Source: JARBUG01 sp035628915
GTDB taxonomy: Bacteria; Bacillota; Sulfobacillia; Symbiobacteriales; Symbiobacteriaceae
Assembly: GCA_035628915.1 (NCBI GenBank)
Contig: DASPIW010000046.1
Location: forward strand, 15,820 to 79,819
Length of the DNA: 64,000 bases
Direction of reading: 5' to 3'
Position 1 is the stretch's first letter; each line of letters begins with the position of its first letter. Position numbers and translations under genes: made by a program. Shown here piece after piece: positions 1 through 9,261 of the stretch. The notes under the pieces were generated by a model that did no database searches, was not told the DNA's origin, and saw nothing but the letters and a program-made list of their open reading frames with translations.

Positions 1-359
1 TGGGCGTCAACGGCCTGGTTCTTATGCGCATCAACCTTTGCTTGGGCTCCCGCCGGCGTTTCGTGGCCGGTGTGCGGGGCCTCTGCATCGTGGTGGGCCT
101 TTGCCTCAACAAGCGTTGTGGGCGGCGCCGAGAACCATTCAGCGCCAATGATGGCCGCGAGCTTGCCCACGATCCATGACAGGAACTGCCGGATGGTACC
201 CTGATTGGCGGCGCCGGCGAGAGCGGGGTCCACCGTCCGGACCCCGCTCTCAATCGCCTGGATGTTACCCTCTATCCGGATGAAGTCGGCCGGGCCGGGG
301 GCGTCAGGTGCACCCCAGTTCGTCTTCGGGTTCTGATAGCCGACAGGCTCGGTGCTCAC
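1..359 (-). CDS. Phage tail-tip/fibre-associated protein, partial (3' end outside window)
   Basis: Open minus-strand frame entering from a GTG one base after the TAG of the large tail protein and running off the left edge; 119 codons are visible. The visible N-terminus begins MSTEPVGYQNPKTNWGAPDA and then has a segment of alternating hydrophobic and charged residues (IRIEGNIQAIESGVRTVD) seen in many proteins that follow the tail-tip gene of siphoviruses. The tight spacing suggests translational coupling. Its exact role (fibre, collar or baseplate component) cannot be told from the part visible. Confidence 0.7.
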   Translation of the reverse strand, partial: MSTEPVGYQNPKTNWGAPDAPGPADFIRIEGNIQAIESGVRTVDPALAGAANQGTIRQFLSWIVGKLAAIIGAEWFSAPPTTLVEAKAHHDAEAPHTGHETPAGAQAKVDAHKNQAVDA

Positions 360-360
360 G

Positions 361-3300
361 CTACGTCGCCCTCCTCCCTGTGGTCGTAGCCGAGAGTGCC
401 CCGGCCCAGTCGATCTGCTGACGGATCACGTGGTAGTCGCGAGCCTTGACCGTTGCCCTGTCCCCCAGCTCCAGGGCCGGGTTGCCCCGCCAATCGATGC
501 TGAGATCCCGCCTCGGGTCTTTGGCGCTGGCCAGGATCTGATCTGCGATCTGCTGGGCCACGGCCAACGCCTGAACCAGCGGATTGTCAGGGAACTTGTA
601 CCGCAGGACGCCGTTCTCCGTGATGCTCGATGTAGCGCGAGCGGCGGCCCGCTCCTTGCTCTGCACGGAGAGAGGCCGGCCGGTGACAACCAACGTGACA
701 TCCACCGGCACGCCGCCGGCGTTACTGAGCGTGATCTCCGCCCCCCAGCCGTAGTAGGTGGCTGCGTCGATGGCCACGCCGGCCCCCTCCAGGGATGCCA
801 CGCCGTCGATAACCGGCGTCTTGGAGTAGTGGACCGTGACCACGAGGCTCTGCCCAGGTGGCACGGTAATAGGCTCGTTGCTCCGGTAGACTTCCTCAGG
901 GGCGGCGGCCGGTTTGAGCGGCTGCGTGTCCACCAGGATCTCGTTTGCCACCTGGTCGGGCCGCATCGGGTTATTCAGCCGGACGTAGTCGTCGGCCGTG
1001 ATCTCCAGGGCGATTGATGCCCCAAACCCGGCACCGGGCCCGTCCACACGGATTACGCCGTCACGGTCACAGTAGACCTGGGCGAATGCTGCCTCGGCGA
1101 TTAGCCTCAGGGCCTCACGGTGGCTCACCGGCTCGAACCAGGCGTAGGGTACGGTAATGGCCTGCAGGGCCAGGTCGACATAGTACTCACCGGCCTCCAG
1201 CCCGGCATCCTGGAACACGGCCACGGCCAGGTCGTACAGGGTGGCGTTCGCCACCACGACACTGCTCTGATAGGTCGTCTTGCGGAGCGGCTCCAGCCGG
1301 TCCCGGGCGATGACCTGGGCTTCCACCGTGTCATCGTGGGCCTGCCACTCGGTTGACCAGAAGGTGCCCATCGCCACCCATTCATTCGGGAGCACCCGGG
1401 CGGCCAGGCTGTGCAGAACCGGCGTTGCTGCGGGGTCATCGGCGGCCAGCACCGCCCGAATCAGCAGGGACTTGCCGGTCATTTCTTCGCCCACGTGGAT
1501 GACCGGTATCCCGCCCTCATCGACCGGGCAGACCTCCCACGTCTGGCCGCCGTCCACGCTGGCCTCGATGGCGACGGTAGTGCCGGCCGGGGCGTCGGCC
1601 GCCCAGGTGACCACGCTGGTAGCCGCCGCACCCACCGGGGTCAAGTCCACCGGTTCGGTTACCACCGTCGCCTGACTGGGGTAGTCAGACGTCAGGGAGC
1701 CGTCGAAGGGGAGCAGGGCAATGGTGTGCTCCGTGGGGACGGCGGGGGACGTGCGCTGGTAATCGGCTACGACCTGAGCGTCGTTCCATTCGACGTCTTC
1801 GGCGAGGAAGTCGTCGATGATGACGTTACTCAAGTCACCCCCGGCGGCGTTGTAGCAGCCCAAGAAAGCCGTTGAATATGCGTCAAACGTCGGTGCGGCC
1901 GTTGTGGGTAGAACCGGCGAACTATAGGCCGTTCCCGATACCCCGGAAGACGGGTCAAACAGGGTGATTTGGATGTGCCCCGGCAGTTCCCATCGAATGC
2001 AGCAGTAGTAGCGGCGACCAACAACGAAAATTCCCGGCATCGTCGCACTGGCAGTGTTGTACACACCCGCAGTTGAGCCTATTGCGATCTGAACCCGATT
2101 CCATCCCCAGCCTGTGCCGTAGTAGATACCAAGCTCGTCGGTGATGCGTGGACTGCTATAGGCCCCCAAGTGCAGCAGTCGCCCCCAGGTTGTCGGGCTG
2201 GTCAGGGGTTCGAACCAGAACCGGACGGTCCCCCTAGCCGGGTTGATGGCCTTCTTGGAGAGGGAGACAGCCTCGGCTGACCGGGTGACGCCGTCCGGCT
2301 GCCAGGACGTGCAGTAAGCCTTCTTTTCGATTTGCGGCTTACTGAAGGCGACAGCTCCCAAATTGGCTGCATTCCCGTTCGCGAAGGCGTCCGTAAGAAT
2401 CCGCACATACGCCTGCCCAACGGCGCTTTTGTTCTCAATCTTGAGGACTGTGTTGTCCGTAAGGGTTGCCATGGCCTCATAGGTAGCCAAAATGTTAGCC
2501 TGCGTTGCATCGGCAATCTGAACCCGTAGGCGGGCGACACACGTTCCGTTGGCGACCCGCGCCTTGACTTGCGCAGAAACCACATCGCCAGCGGCGACCG
2601 GTCGCCAAGCTCCGTAGATACCAACTCGCGCCTGTCCGTTTGCCGCAGTCGAAAGCGTCGCCTGATATTCTCCGTTGGCGGTCGCATGTGCCCCTGTACC
2701 GTCGTTGACGAAGGGGGCGTAATTCTGCGGTACACCCCCGGACGGGTTAGCGAACAGTGCGTTCTCCGCTATGTTCGTGGTCCCCTCTTCGACCATGACC
2801 GCGCCCTTAACTCCACCGGGGCGCCAGTCGGTAGGTGTGGTTTGCCCCTCCACGGCTTCTGCAATCTGAGCGTTATCCATGTAGAACGTCACAGCCTGCG
2901 GGGCGTTGTCCTGGCGATAGGTTTCAACGACCATGTACGACGGTTGATTCGGGTTAGCCGGAACCGTAGTCGCCACAAAGATCCGCTGCTTGCCGCCCGT
3001 CAGGTTGACAGGCGCTGATGCGGCCCCGCCGAATTGAGAGCCAGCCCGCACCCGAACGGTGCCTTCTCCCCAAACCTCTATCGAAAGGATGTATCGGCGG
3101 CCTGGAGTGCCGTAGAACAGGGGATCTGCGTTCAAGACGCCTTCCTGAGCGGCACCGCCCGCAGTGACCACGCGGAGGCATTTGTTGCCGTCCGCCTCAG
3201 TGAAGGACGAAATGGCGCAGCCCGTGTTGACACCCCAACCTGAGACTCTCCCGTCTACCAGTCCACCGTCCATAGTGGACTGATTGGCTGACAGTTGGTT

Positions 3301-4335
3301 CTGCCACCGTCCCCACCAGTACCGGGCGACTGCGATAGCGATCTGTGTCCCATCAGGGAGATAGGCCAGACTGTTCCGGCTGAAGCTCACCGCGGGCCGG
3401 TAGAGCCGCAGATCACCGTCTATGGTGGCCTCCACCTGGGGAGGGAGACTGCACGCTAGCCAGTCGGCCTGGGTATCCCACAGCTTGGAGACCTCCTGGC
3501 CGGCCGGATCTCCGCCGTCCACCCCCATCCACGCCCTGATTCGCCGGTTCGGTTTCAGCAGCTGGTAGAGCGGGCTCTGCTCGTTGTCAGCGTCGAAGCA
3601 CCGGTCTCCGTTGTCAAGCTTGATGGTGACCTCGTTGGCCGAAATCGTCCCAACGGGCAGGCTGCCCTGCGAAACCTCCCGCTCCTCGAGGAGGCTGATC
3701 TCCAGCAGGTCGCTGGCCGCATACGTCTGCTGGACGCTGGTGAAGAACTCGGTCACCTTCACCTGGCGGCCGGCGTGTGACCACCGGGTGATCTCCAGGA
3801 CCATGCGGGTGACGCTGTTGACCGAGGCCTCCAGGGGGATGCCCCAAGTGACGCCGGCGTTGCCGGTCACTAGCTCTTCATGCAGAAGCGTGTCGGCCTC
3901 GTCGTAGAGCCGGATGGCGAAATCGACCGGATACTCAGCCCGGGCGGAGTCCCCCACTACCTTCAGGGAATGCACGGGCCGCGGCAGGAAGGTAACCGTC
4001 AGGGCCGGGTACGGAGCGGCGAACGCCCCATCAGCCCCGGCGAGAGTGAGCCCCCACCAGCCAACCTGATACCGGTTGGCGTCTTCGGGCGTATCGGGCA
4101 TGAGGTGGTAGGTCCCGTCTAACACCCATGAGCCGTCAAGGCTGGCCCACTTGTGGGGAACCGTCTCGACGGCGTCAGCTGTCTGGGCCGGGTAGGAGAT
4201 CCGCCCCGCCTCGGACGTCTCGGCGTTCAGGCTCTGATCGAGCGTAGGATCAGTGAAGTCGATGACGACCCGGGCCGACACCTGCCGCTCAGCTGCCCGC
4301 ATGGCCTCCATGAACGCCTTCGTGACTCCCTCCAC
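361..4335 (-). CDS. Large phage tail-tip protein with an inserted LamG-like domain
   Basis: 1324 aa, downstream of tape measure and distal-tail-like genes, the position of the tail-associated receptor-binding or lysin protein of siphoviruses. The N-terminal ~300 residues (VVIDFTDPTLDQ..., ...DNGDRCFDADNEQSPLYQLL) and the C-terminal ~350 residues (VIARDRLEPLR..., LSIDWRGNPALELGD) look like one tail-tip fold. Between them, about residues 330-880, lies a carbohydrate-binding-like region containing a LamG/concanavalin-type beta-sandwich (around residues 690-860, GTVRFWFEPLTSPTTWGRLL). Receptor recognition is an inference. A parS-like 16-mer variant lies inside the coding region near its 3' end. 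Confidence 0.8.
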   Translation of the reverse strand: MEGVTKAFMEAMRAAERQVSARVVIDFTDPTLDQSLNAETSEAGRISYPAQTADAVETVPHKWASLDGSWVLDGTYHLMPDTPEDANRYQVGWWGLTLAGADGAFAAPYPALTVTFLPRPVHSLKVVGDSARAEYPVDFAIRLYDEADTLLHEELVTGNAGVTWGIPLEASVNSVTRMVLEITRWSHAGRQVKVTEFFTSVQQTYAASDLLEISLLEEREVSQGSLPVGTISANEVTIKLDNGDRCFDADNEQSPLYQLLKPNRRIRAWMGVDGGDPAGQEVSKLWDTQADWLACSLPPQVEATIDGDLRLYRPAVSFSRNSLAYLPDGTQIAIAVARYWWGRWQNQLSANQSTMDGGLVDGRVSGWGVNTGCAISSFTEADGNKCLRVVTAGGAAQEGVLNADPLFYGTPGRRYILSIEVWGEGTVRVRAGSQFGGAASAPVNLTGGKQRIFVATTVPANPNQPSYMVVETYRQDNAPQAVTFYMDNAQIAEAVEGQTTPTDWRPGGVKGAVMVEEGTTNIAENALFANPSGGVPQNYAPFVNDGTGAHATANGEYQATLSTAANGQARVGIYGAWRPVAAGDVVSAQVKARVANGTCVARLRVQIADATQANILATYEAMATLTDNTVLKIENKSAVGQAYVRILTDAFANGNAANLGAVAFSKPQIEKKAYCTSWQPDGVTRSAEAVSLSKKAINPARGTVRFWFEPLTSPTTWGRLLHLGAYSSPRITDELGIYYGTGWGWNRVQIAIGSTAGVYNTASATMPGIFVVGRRYYCCIRWELPGHIQITLFDPSSGVSGTAYSSPVLPTTAAPTFDAYSTAFLGCYNAAGGDLSNVIIDDFLAEDVEWNDAQVVADYQRTSPAVPTEHTIALLPFDGSLTSDYPSQATVVTEPVDLTPVGAAATSVVTWAADAPAGTTVAIEASVDGGQTWEVCPVDEGGIPVIHVGEEMTGKSLLIRAVLAADDPAATPVLHSLAARVLPNEWVAMGTFWSTEWQAHDDTVEAQVIARDRLEPLRKTTYQSSVVVANATLYDLAVAVFQDAGLEAGEYYVDLALQAITVPYAWFEPVSHREALRLIAEAAFAQVYCDRDGVIRVDGPGAGFGASIALEITADDYVRLNNPMRPDQVANEILVDTQPLKPAAAPEEVYRSNEPITVPPGQSLVVTVHYSKTPVIDGVASLEGAGVAIDAATYYGWGAEITLSNAGGVPVDVTLVVTGRPLSVQSKERAAARATSSITENGVLRYKFPDNPLVQALAVAQQIADQILASAKDPRRDLSIDWRGNPALELGDRATVKARDYHVIRQQIDWAGALSATTTGRRAT
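631..646 (-). repeat. parS-like repeat, variant copy 7
   Basis: TGTAGCGCGAGCGGCG differs at two terminal positions from the 16-bp repeat TGTAGCGCGAGCGACA. It sits inside the tail-tip gene, so part of its conservation could be coding constraint. It is the most divergent of the seven copies and the only one at the far structural end. Confidence 0.45.
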
Positions 4336-4341
4336 CGCTCC

Positions 4342-4698
4342 TCACCTCTCGATCAGGGGTATGCTGATTTCCTGCCACCACCAAACGCCGTCAACGCGGT
4401 GCCACGGCTTGTAGGCCAGGTCGCCGGCGTAGACCGTCAGGGTGATGGTGCCGGCCGTACCCTGCGGGTCAGGGTAGGTCAGTGTATGGAACACCCGGCT
4501 GTCGAGCTGGTCGAGAATCACCTTCAGGTCCGGCTCCGACAGGTGGGTGTACTGGATAGTGACCGACCGCTTGCGGGCGATAATCTCCATGGTCATGAGG
4601 CCGGACGCACTGCGCCCGGCCTTCGTCAGGTTGAACTTACCCACCTCGATCTTGGAGGGGTTCGGCAGCTGCACCCCGTTCAGGGTGACCATGGCCAT
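4342..4698 (-). CDS. Distal tail-like protein
   Basis: 118 aa lying between tape measure and tail-tip genes with 3-6 bp gaps. It starts MAMVTLNGVQLPNPSKIEVG, the N-terminal strand pattern common in small distal tail or baseplate hub proteins of siphoviruses, and ends in a Trp-rich strand (GVWWWQEISIPLIER). ATG at the third codon (4692) is an alternative start; the upstream gggtgt-aggccATGGCC context fits either. Function is inferred mainly from synteny. Confidence 0.7.
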   Translation of the reverse strand: MAMVTLNGVQLPNPSKIEVGKFNLTKAGRSASGLMTMEIIARKRSVTIQYTHLSEPDLKVILDQLDSRVFHTLTYPDPQGTAGTITLTVYAGDLAYKPWHRVDGVWWWQEISIPLIER

Positions 4699-4701
4699 GG
4701 C

Positions 4702-7700
4702 CTACACCTCCTGGATGCGAAGTACGGGCGAACCGATGCGCCCGCCCTCACGAGTGAGCGCCGGCAGAATGATCCGGGCGAATCGCTGGCCATCAATCTC
4801 GAAGATCAGCTCACGCTCACCGGCGTTCTGCTGGGAGCTCTGCATAGCCTGCCGCACCGCTGCGAACACAGCCTGGGCGATGGCGGCCACCAGATCGTCG
4901 CCGCCCCCGCCGCTGAGCGGAGTCACCCGGGCGCCTCGCGGCAACTCCAACAGTTCGGCACCGGCCTCGCCGACGACGGCAGCGCCGGGCCGCAGGATGT
5001 CGCCACCCGCGGCCAGCATCGGGATCCGGGGGATATTCGGCATCCCGATCGTCCCGCCACCCACCTTGCCCACCAGCGGGATGTTGATCTCGGGAATCTT
5101 GATTTTGATCTTCGAGAGAGCGTCCAGGAACTTGTTAATGAGCCCGATGGCCCAGTTGATCGGCGTTTTGATGGCGTTGACTATGCCGTCCCAGATGGTC
5201 GCCGCCGTCGATTTGATCCCGTTCCAGATGGACTCCAGCGTCCCGGCGATGCTGTTCCAGACACGTTCGATCGAGGCCTGGGCGGAGTCGACCCACTCAC
5301 CGATCGTTCCCGTGATCCCCTCCCAAATGGAGGCCGCCGAGCCCTTGATGCCCTCCCAGATGCCGGATAGCCAGCCCACGAGGGCGTTCCACTTCTCCTC
5401 CGTAGCCGTCTTGACGTTCCCCCACCACTCGCTGATCGAGTCTCGGATGGCGGTCCACACGTTGACAACCGTGTTCTTGATGCCGTCCCAGATGCCGCCG
5501 AGCCAGCCCACCAGGGCGTTCCAAACCTCTTCTGTCGCTGACTTGACGTTGTTCCACCATTCGCTGATCGAATCACGGATAGAGGTCCAAACCTCAATTA
5601 CCGTGTTTTTGATGCCGTCCCAGATACCCTTGAGCCATGCCACTAGGGCATTCCAGATCTCCTCGGCTTTCGCCTTGATCGCATCCCAGACCCCTGCGAT
5701 GTTATCCTGCAGGGATTTCCAGATGGCGACGATGGTCTCCCAAATGATGGTGAACATCCGCACGAGGAAGTCCCAGAGGGTCTTGACAATCTGCTTGACA
5801 TAGTTCCAGGCCGCTGCCCAGTCGCCACGGATCACCGCCAGCACAAACCCGATGATCTCCCTGACCAGGTTGATGGCGGTCTCGACGATGGTCCGGATGG
5901 CGTTCCAGATCCCCGTGAGCACGGCCATGACCGTATCGCCCCAGCCGGCCCACCATTCCTTCAGGTATCCCCAGACGACCACGGCTGTATCGACGATACC
6001 GTTCCAGATCTCGGCCAGCGCCGTTCCCAGGGCGGTAAAAATCGGGCCCGCAAATCCGACAATCGACTCCCAGATGCCGGTAAGGTACGGCCCCACGGTC
6101 TCCCAGTTTGCGATGATCCACCCAGCCGCCACGGCCAGTGCAGCTACTGCTGCGATCACGGCCCACACGGGGCTGGTGACCACCAGGAACGCCGCGCCCG
6201 CCAGGAGCAGAACACCGGTGACCGATTCGACAACCGGGCCGATGGTGGCCCAGTTGTCGCGGCAGTACTGTAGGGCAGTGCTGAGCCCGTCAATCACTCC
6301 CTGCAACCATGGGAACGTCTCCACGGCCTTCGCCTTCATGGACTCCCAGGACGCAGCCACGGAGGCGGTCACCGCCGCCCAGCCCTGTGCGATGGAGTCG
6401 CCGATGGCGGTCATCTGCTCCCCGAGATCAGCGAACCCCAACGCACCCAGCATACCCGACATATCCATGCCGAGCGTGGCCGGTTCGGGTATGGTCGCTG
6501 CCGGCGACTCGGCCATTTGCTCCTGAACCTGATGTACCTGGTCGAACGACTGCAGGCCGTCGCCGGCTGCTTTCGCCGTTTCGTCCATGGACTCGCCAAG
6601 TTTCTGCTGATTCTGAGCGGCCTTCTTAGCGCCTTCCGCCGCTTTCCTGGCCGCTTCCCCGTTGTCCTGAACGGCCTGCGCTGTCCGGGCGGCGGTCAGA
6701 GCCGCGCCGGCCGCCCCCTTCAGGGAGTCAGCCCACCCCTGAACGGCGTCGACGGCCGGACGCAGGGCAGGAACAATCCAGGCAACCGCACCCATGATCG
6801 CAGACACGCCACGCACAATCAGCGAGGCCGCATAGAGGACCACGGCGGAAATCCCGTTCCAGATCCGGACGGCGGCCGCCTCGACCTGCTTCCAGTGAGT
6901 AATCACCAGCAGGGCCACCAGCGCCACGCCGACCAGCGCAGCCATGATCAGCTTCAGCTTGCCGCCGGCGATGGCCACCATCACGTTGCCCAAGGTCTTG
7001 GTGCCGGCCTGCAGCTGCCCGACACGCTTGGCGGCGTCCCGGGCGAACCTGGCCACCCCGCCGATGGCCCCCATTACTCCGGCTGCCCCCCGGTTGATCA
7101 TGCCCAGCATGTACACCAGCGGCCCGGCCGCCATGGCCATGAGTCCCGTCCACACGACGGCCTCCTTCACTCCGGGGCTCAGCTGCTGGAATGCGGTCGC
7201 GGCCGATTTCAACGCGCCGGCCATCTGCCGAAGGACAGGTAGCGCCTCCTGCACAAACGGCAGGAGCCCCTCGCCGAACTCCTTATTCGCCTCGACCATT
7301 TCTTGCTTCATGATGCGCATTTGGTTCGCCGGGCTCTCGATCGTGCGGGCCAGGTCGCCTTGTGCGTCCGCCGTCTGCTGCATGATGGCCATGTACCTGG
7401 CCATCTGCTTCTGCTGCTCCGTCAGTTCCTGCCCCTGCCGGGCCAGGCCATTCTTATAGGCGGTTTGCTTGACGATGGAGTCCGCCAGGCTGATTCCCAG
7501 GGCTTCAACCGCGTCCGTCTCACCGCGCAGGCCGCTCTGCAGCCGCTGGAGTACCTCCGACGGGTCCATGTTGATGAACGACCCGAGATCGTTCGTTAGC
7601 ATGGAAAGGCCCTGAGCCATGCTCAGGGCTTCGTTCTTGCCAATTTGGTATAGCTTGAAGTGCCGGTAGAAAGCCGCCTGCTGCTGGTTCACAGCATCAG

Positions 7701-8013
7701 TGGCCAGGCCGAACTGCTCCGTGAGCCGTTGGGAGAACTGCTCAGCTGCCCCGGCCATATCACCCATGGTTACTGAGAAGAGGTTCTGCGCCTCGACGGC
7801 ATCCATCGCCATTTTGATGGCGGAGCCGCCGATCAGCGCCATCGGCACGGTGATGCTCATGGTCATGCTCCGGCCCATGTCCTCCAGCCGGCGGGCCGAC
7901 CGCTCAAATTGCCGCTCCATGCCGCGCATGGTCCGGATGCTTGTGTTCATCTGCTTTTCGAACTGCTGGGCGTCAGCAATCAGCTTGACGACCATCGACC
8001 CGATGACACCCAC
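4702..8013 (-). CDS. Phage tail tape measure protein
   Basis: 1103 aa from a GTG preceded by gagaggcggtgggg; ATG six codons further in is the alternative. It sets tail length and is probably ejected with the DNA. It has the usual build: coiled-coil N-terminus (FEKQMNTSIRTMRGMERQFERSARRLEDMG), hydrophobic segments around residues 340-430 and 600-660, then a long Trp-rich repeat region and a Gly-rich C-terminus (AAGGDILRPGAAVVGEAGAEL) typical of the family. Tandem repeats of about 44 residues lie in the C-terminal third (see separate feature). It follows the G/GT chaperone genes as in lambda. Confidence 0.93.
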   Translation of the reverse strand: MGVIGSMVVKLIADAQQFEKQMNTSIRTMRGMERQFERSARRLEDMGRSMTMSITVPMALIGGSAIKMAMDAVEAQNLFSVTMGDMAGAAEQFSQRLTEQFGLATDAVNQQQAAFYRHFKLYQIGKNEALSMAQGLSMLTNDLGSFINMDPSEVLQRLQSGLRGETDAVEALGISLADSIVKQTAYKNGLARQGQELTEQQKQMARYMAIMQQTADAQGDLARTIESPANQMRIMKQEMVEANKEFGEGLLPFVQEALPVLRQMAGALKSAATAFQQLSPGVKEAVVWTGLMAMAAGPLVYMLGMINRGAAGVMGAIGGVARFARDAAKRVGQLQAGTKTLGNVMVAIAGGKLKLIMAALVGVALVALLVITHWKQVEAAAVRIWNGISAVVLYAASLIVRGVSAIMGAVAWIVPALRPAVDAVQGWADSLKGAAGAALTAARTAQAVQDNGEAARKAAEGAKKAAQNQQKLGESMDETAKAAGDGLQSFDQVHQVQEQMAESPAATIPEPATLGMDMSGMLGALGFADLGEQMTAIGDSIAQGWAAVTASVAASWESMKAKAVETFPWLQGVIDGLSTALQYCRDNWATIGPVVESVTGVLLLAGAAFLVVTSPVWAVIAAVAALAVAAGWIIANWETVGPYLTGIWESIVGFAGPIFTALGTALAEIWNGIVDTAVVVWGYLKEWWAGWGDTVMAVLTGIWNAIRTIVETAINLVREIIGFVLAVIRGDWAAAWNYVKQIVKTLWDFLVRMFTIIWETIVAIWKSLQDNIAGVWDAIKAKAEEIWNALVAWLKGIWDGIKNTVIEVWTSIRDSISEWWNNVKSATEEVWNALVGWLGGIWDGIKNTVVNVWTAIRDSISEWWGNVKTATEEKWNALVGWLSGIWEGIKGSAASIWEGITGTIGEWVDSAQASIERVWNSIAGTLESIWNGIKSTAATIWDGIVNAIKTPINWAIGLINKFLDALSKIKIKIPEINIPLVGKVGGGTIGMPNIPRIPMLAAGGDILRPGAAVVGEAGAELLELPRGARVTPLSGGGGDDLVAAIAQAVFAAVRQAMQSSQQNAGERELIFEIDGQRFARIILPALTREGGRIGSPVLRIQEV
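5360..5640 (-). repeat. Tandem ~44-residue repeats in tape measure gene
   Basis: Two near-identical units and further degenerate ones encode the pattern GIWDGIKNTV..VWT.IRDSISEWW..VK.ATEE.WNALVGWL. Each unit is about 132 bp. Bulky residues recur at regular spacing, the known 'tape' signature. Unit number could vary by recombination. Confidence 0.75.
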
Positions 8014-8114
8014 AGGCCCCACCGCCTCTCCCGGGAAACGTGATACTTTTCGTGTAGCCCCTGTTGATCTAGGTTTCGTGCGAAGCAGAGGCGGCCCGAA
8101 CCAGTCGGGCCGCC

Positions 8115-8458
8115 CTATTTGAACTTGGCGGACAGCGCCGCCTGCCACTGCTGGATGATCCGGAGCTGCTCCTCCGGGCTCTGCTCCTCCGGCTGGCCCG
8201 CAGTGCCCCATTTGAGCATGAAATCGTGGATGCTGAACGGCCGGCGCTGCCGCTTCGGGTCACGGTTGGCGTTGGCGATGGTACTCGCCACGATGCCGGC
8301 CCGGGCGTCGTCGACTTCTGTGCCCCAGGGCTCCATGCGGTAGTAGGCCATCCACTCGGTGAGCTCGGCGGAGGAGATCCGGGTGAGAAGATCGGCAACT
8401 GTGCAGCCCAGTGCCAGAGCAAGGCGGAAGTAAAACCGCCGCTCCGGCCGGGCTGCTA
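8115..8458 (-). CDS. Tail assembly chaperone, GpT-like -1 frame extension (DUF4035-like)
   Basis: Open -1 frame that overlaps the stop of the upstream chaperone gene and continues with residues RFYFRLALALGCTVADL then ELTEWMAYYRMEPWG and IVASTIANANRD, matching the DUF4035/GpT family typical of the T part of lambda-type G-GT proteins. An isolated internal start (ATG 8351) would miss the conserved N-terminal half, so expression by -1 frameshifting from the upstream gene is the best model. Coordinates mark the extension from the shift point to its stop. Confidence 0.8.
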
Positions 8459-8821
8459 GTTTTTTGCCGAAATCTCCAAATCAGCCGTCGCGAGGCCGGA
8501 GAGCCGCTGCGCCACCAGGAACACCCGCTGAAGTACGTTGCCGGACTTCTTGCCCAGCGCTTCGGCGTCGGCCTGCGTGAAAATCCGCTTGCCGTCTCCG
8601 TCGACGATGCACATGGCGACGAGCTTGGCCCGCATGTTCTCCATGTTCATCTTTGCCTCTTTGCCGACCTGCTTCACCATGGATGCCTCGTAGGCGTCGC
8701 GTTCGGCGCCGTTGAGGCCGCGGACAAGGACGGTGCCGCCCCATTCGGGCACGTCGACCGGTTCGGTTGGCAGGTCCGTAGCCTTCAGGATCGCATCACG
8801 GGTCAGGTAAGTCTTGGTCAT
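8456..8821 (-). CDS. Tail assembly chaperone, GpG-like
   Basis: 121 aa from ATG 8821 (gggaggat ribosome site). It lies between the major tail protein and the tape measure gene, and its sequence (TYLTRDAILKATDLPTEPVDVPEWGGTVLVRGLNGAERDAYEASM) is the common tail assembly chaperone pattern. These proteins coat the tape measure protein during tail tube assembly and are not in the final virion. The gene ends at TAG right after a slippery heptamer, so most ribosomes make this G form and a minority a G-T fusion. Confidence 0.9.
   Translation of the reverse strand: MTKTYLTRDAILKATDLPTEPVDVPEWGGTVLVRGLNGAERDAYEASMVKQVGKEAKMNMENMRAKLVAMCIVDGDGKRIFTQADAEALGKKSGNVLQRVFLVAQRLSGLATADLEISAKN
8459..8465 (-). 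promoter_or_regulatory. Programmed -1 frameshift slippery heptamer A AAA AAC
   Basis: On the minus strand the zero-frame codons GCA AAA AAC TAG contain the classic X XXY YYZ heptamer directly before the stop of the chaperone gene. A -1 slip reads AAA AAA CTA GCA and enters the open GpT-like frame. The position (end of G, start of T) is the same as in lambda and most siphoviruses. Confidence 0.85.
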
Positions 8822-8838
8822 GGCGTTATCCTCCCGCA

Positions 8839-9261
8839 TTATGCGCCGGCCGCAAGGACCGGCTTCTCCGTAACTGTGATGGTGACTTCGGCCTGGATCA
8901 CGTCGCCGGCGGCAATCTCAGACGGGGCAAAGCCAGAGACGAAGCCCTTGACAGTCCACGTGTAGCCGTCCGGCAGCACAATCCGGTAATTGTGCTCGGT
9001 GCCGGCGTAGAAGTCGTCCTGCAGGGTATCGTGGCCGGCGTTCGCCGCATCGAAATTCAGCGTGAGCGCCACTTCGCCGGCGTCGATCGGCCCGGGCAGC
9101 TTCTTCTTGATGCCGTCAGTGGGGTTCAGGTCCTCGACTTCGGCGACATCCCGCTCCGACTGGGGCGGGGTGACGCCGGCGAGCTGGGCGATATCCTCAT
9201 AGGTCCCCGGAACGGCGGTCTCCCTCTGGAACTTGGTCTTCAGACCAACCTGTTCACCCAT
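8839..9261 (-). CDS. Major tail (tube) protein
   Basis: 140 aa; ATG 9261 chosen because gaggagggg precedes it. Sequence starts MGEQVGLKTKFQRETAVPGTY and ends in beta-strands (VIQAEVTITVTEKPVL), the pattern of siphovirus tail tube proteins, and the gene sits between the tail completion and chaperone genes. It overlaps the upstream DUF3168 gene by 8 bp. Confidence 0.85.
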   Translation of the reverse strand: MGEQVGLKTKFQRETAVPGTYEDIAQLAGVTPPQSERDVAEVEDLNPTDGIKKKLPGPIDAGEVALTLNFDAANAGHDTLQDDFYAGTEHNYRIVLPDGYTWTVKGFVSGFAPSEIAAGDVIQAEVTITVTEKPVLAAGA

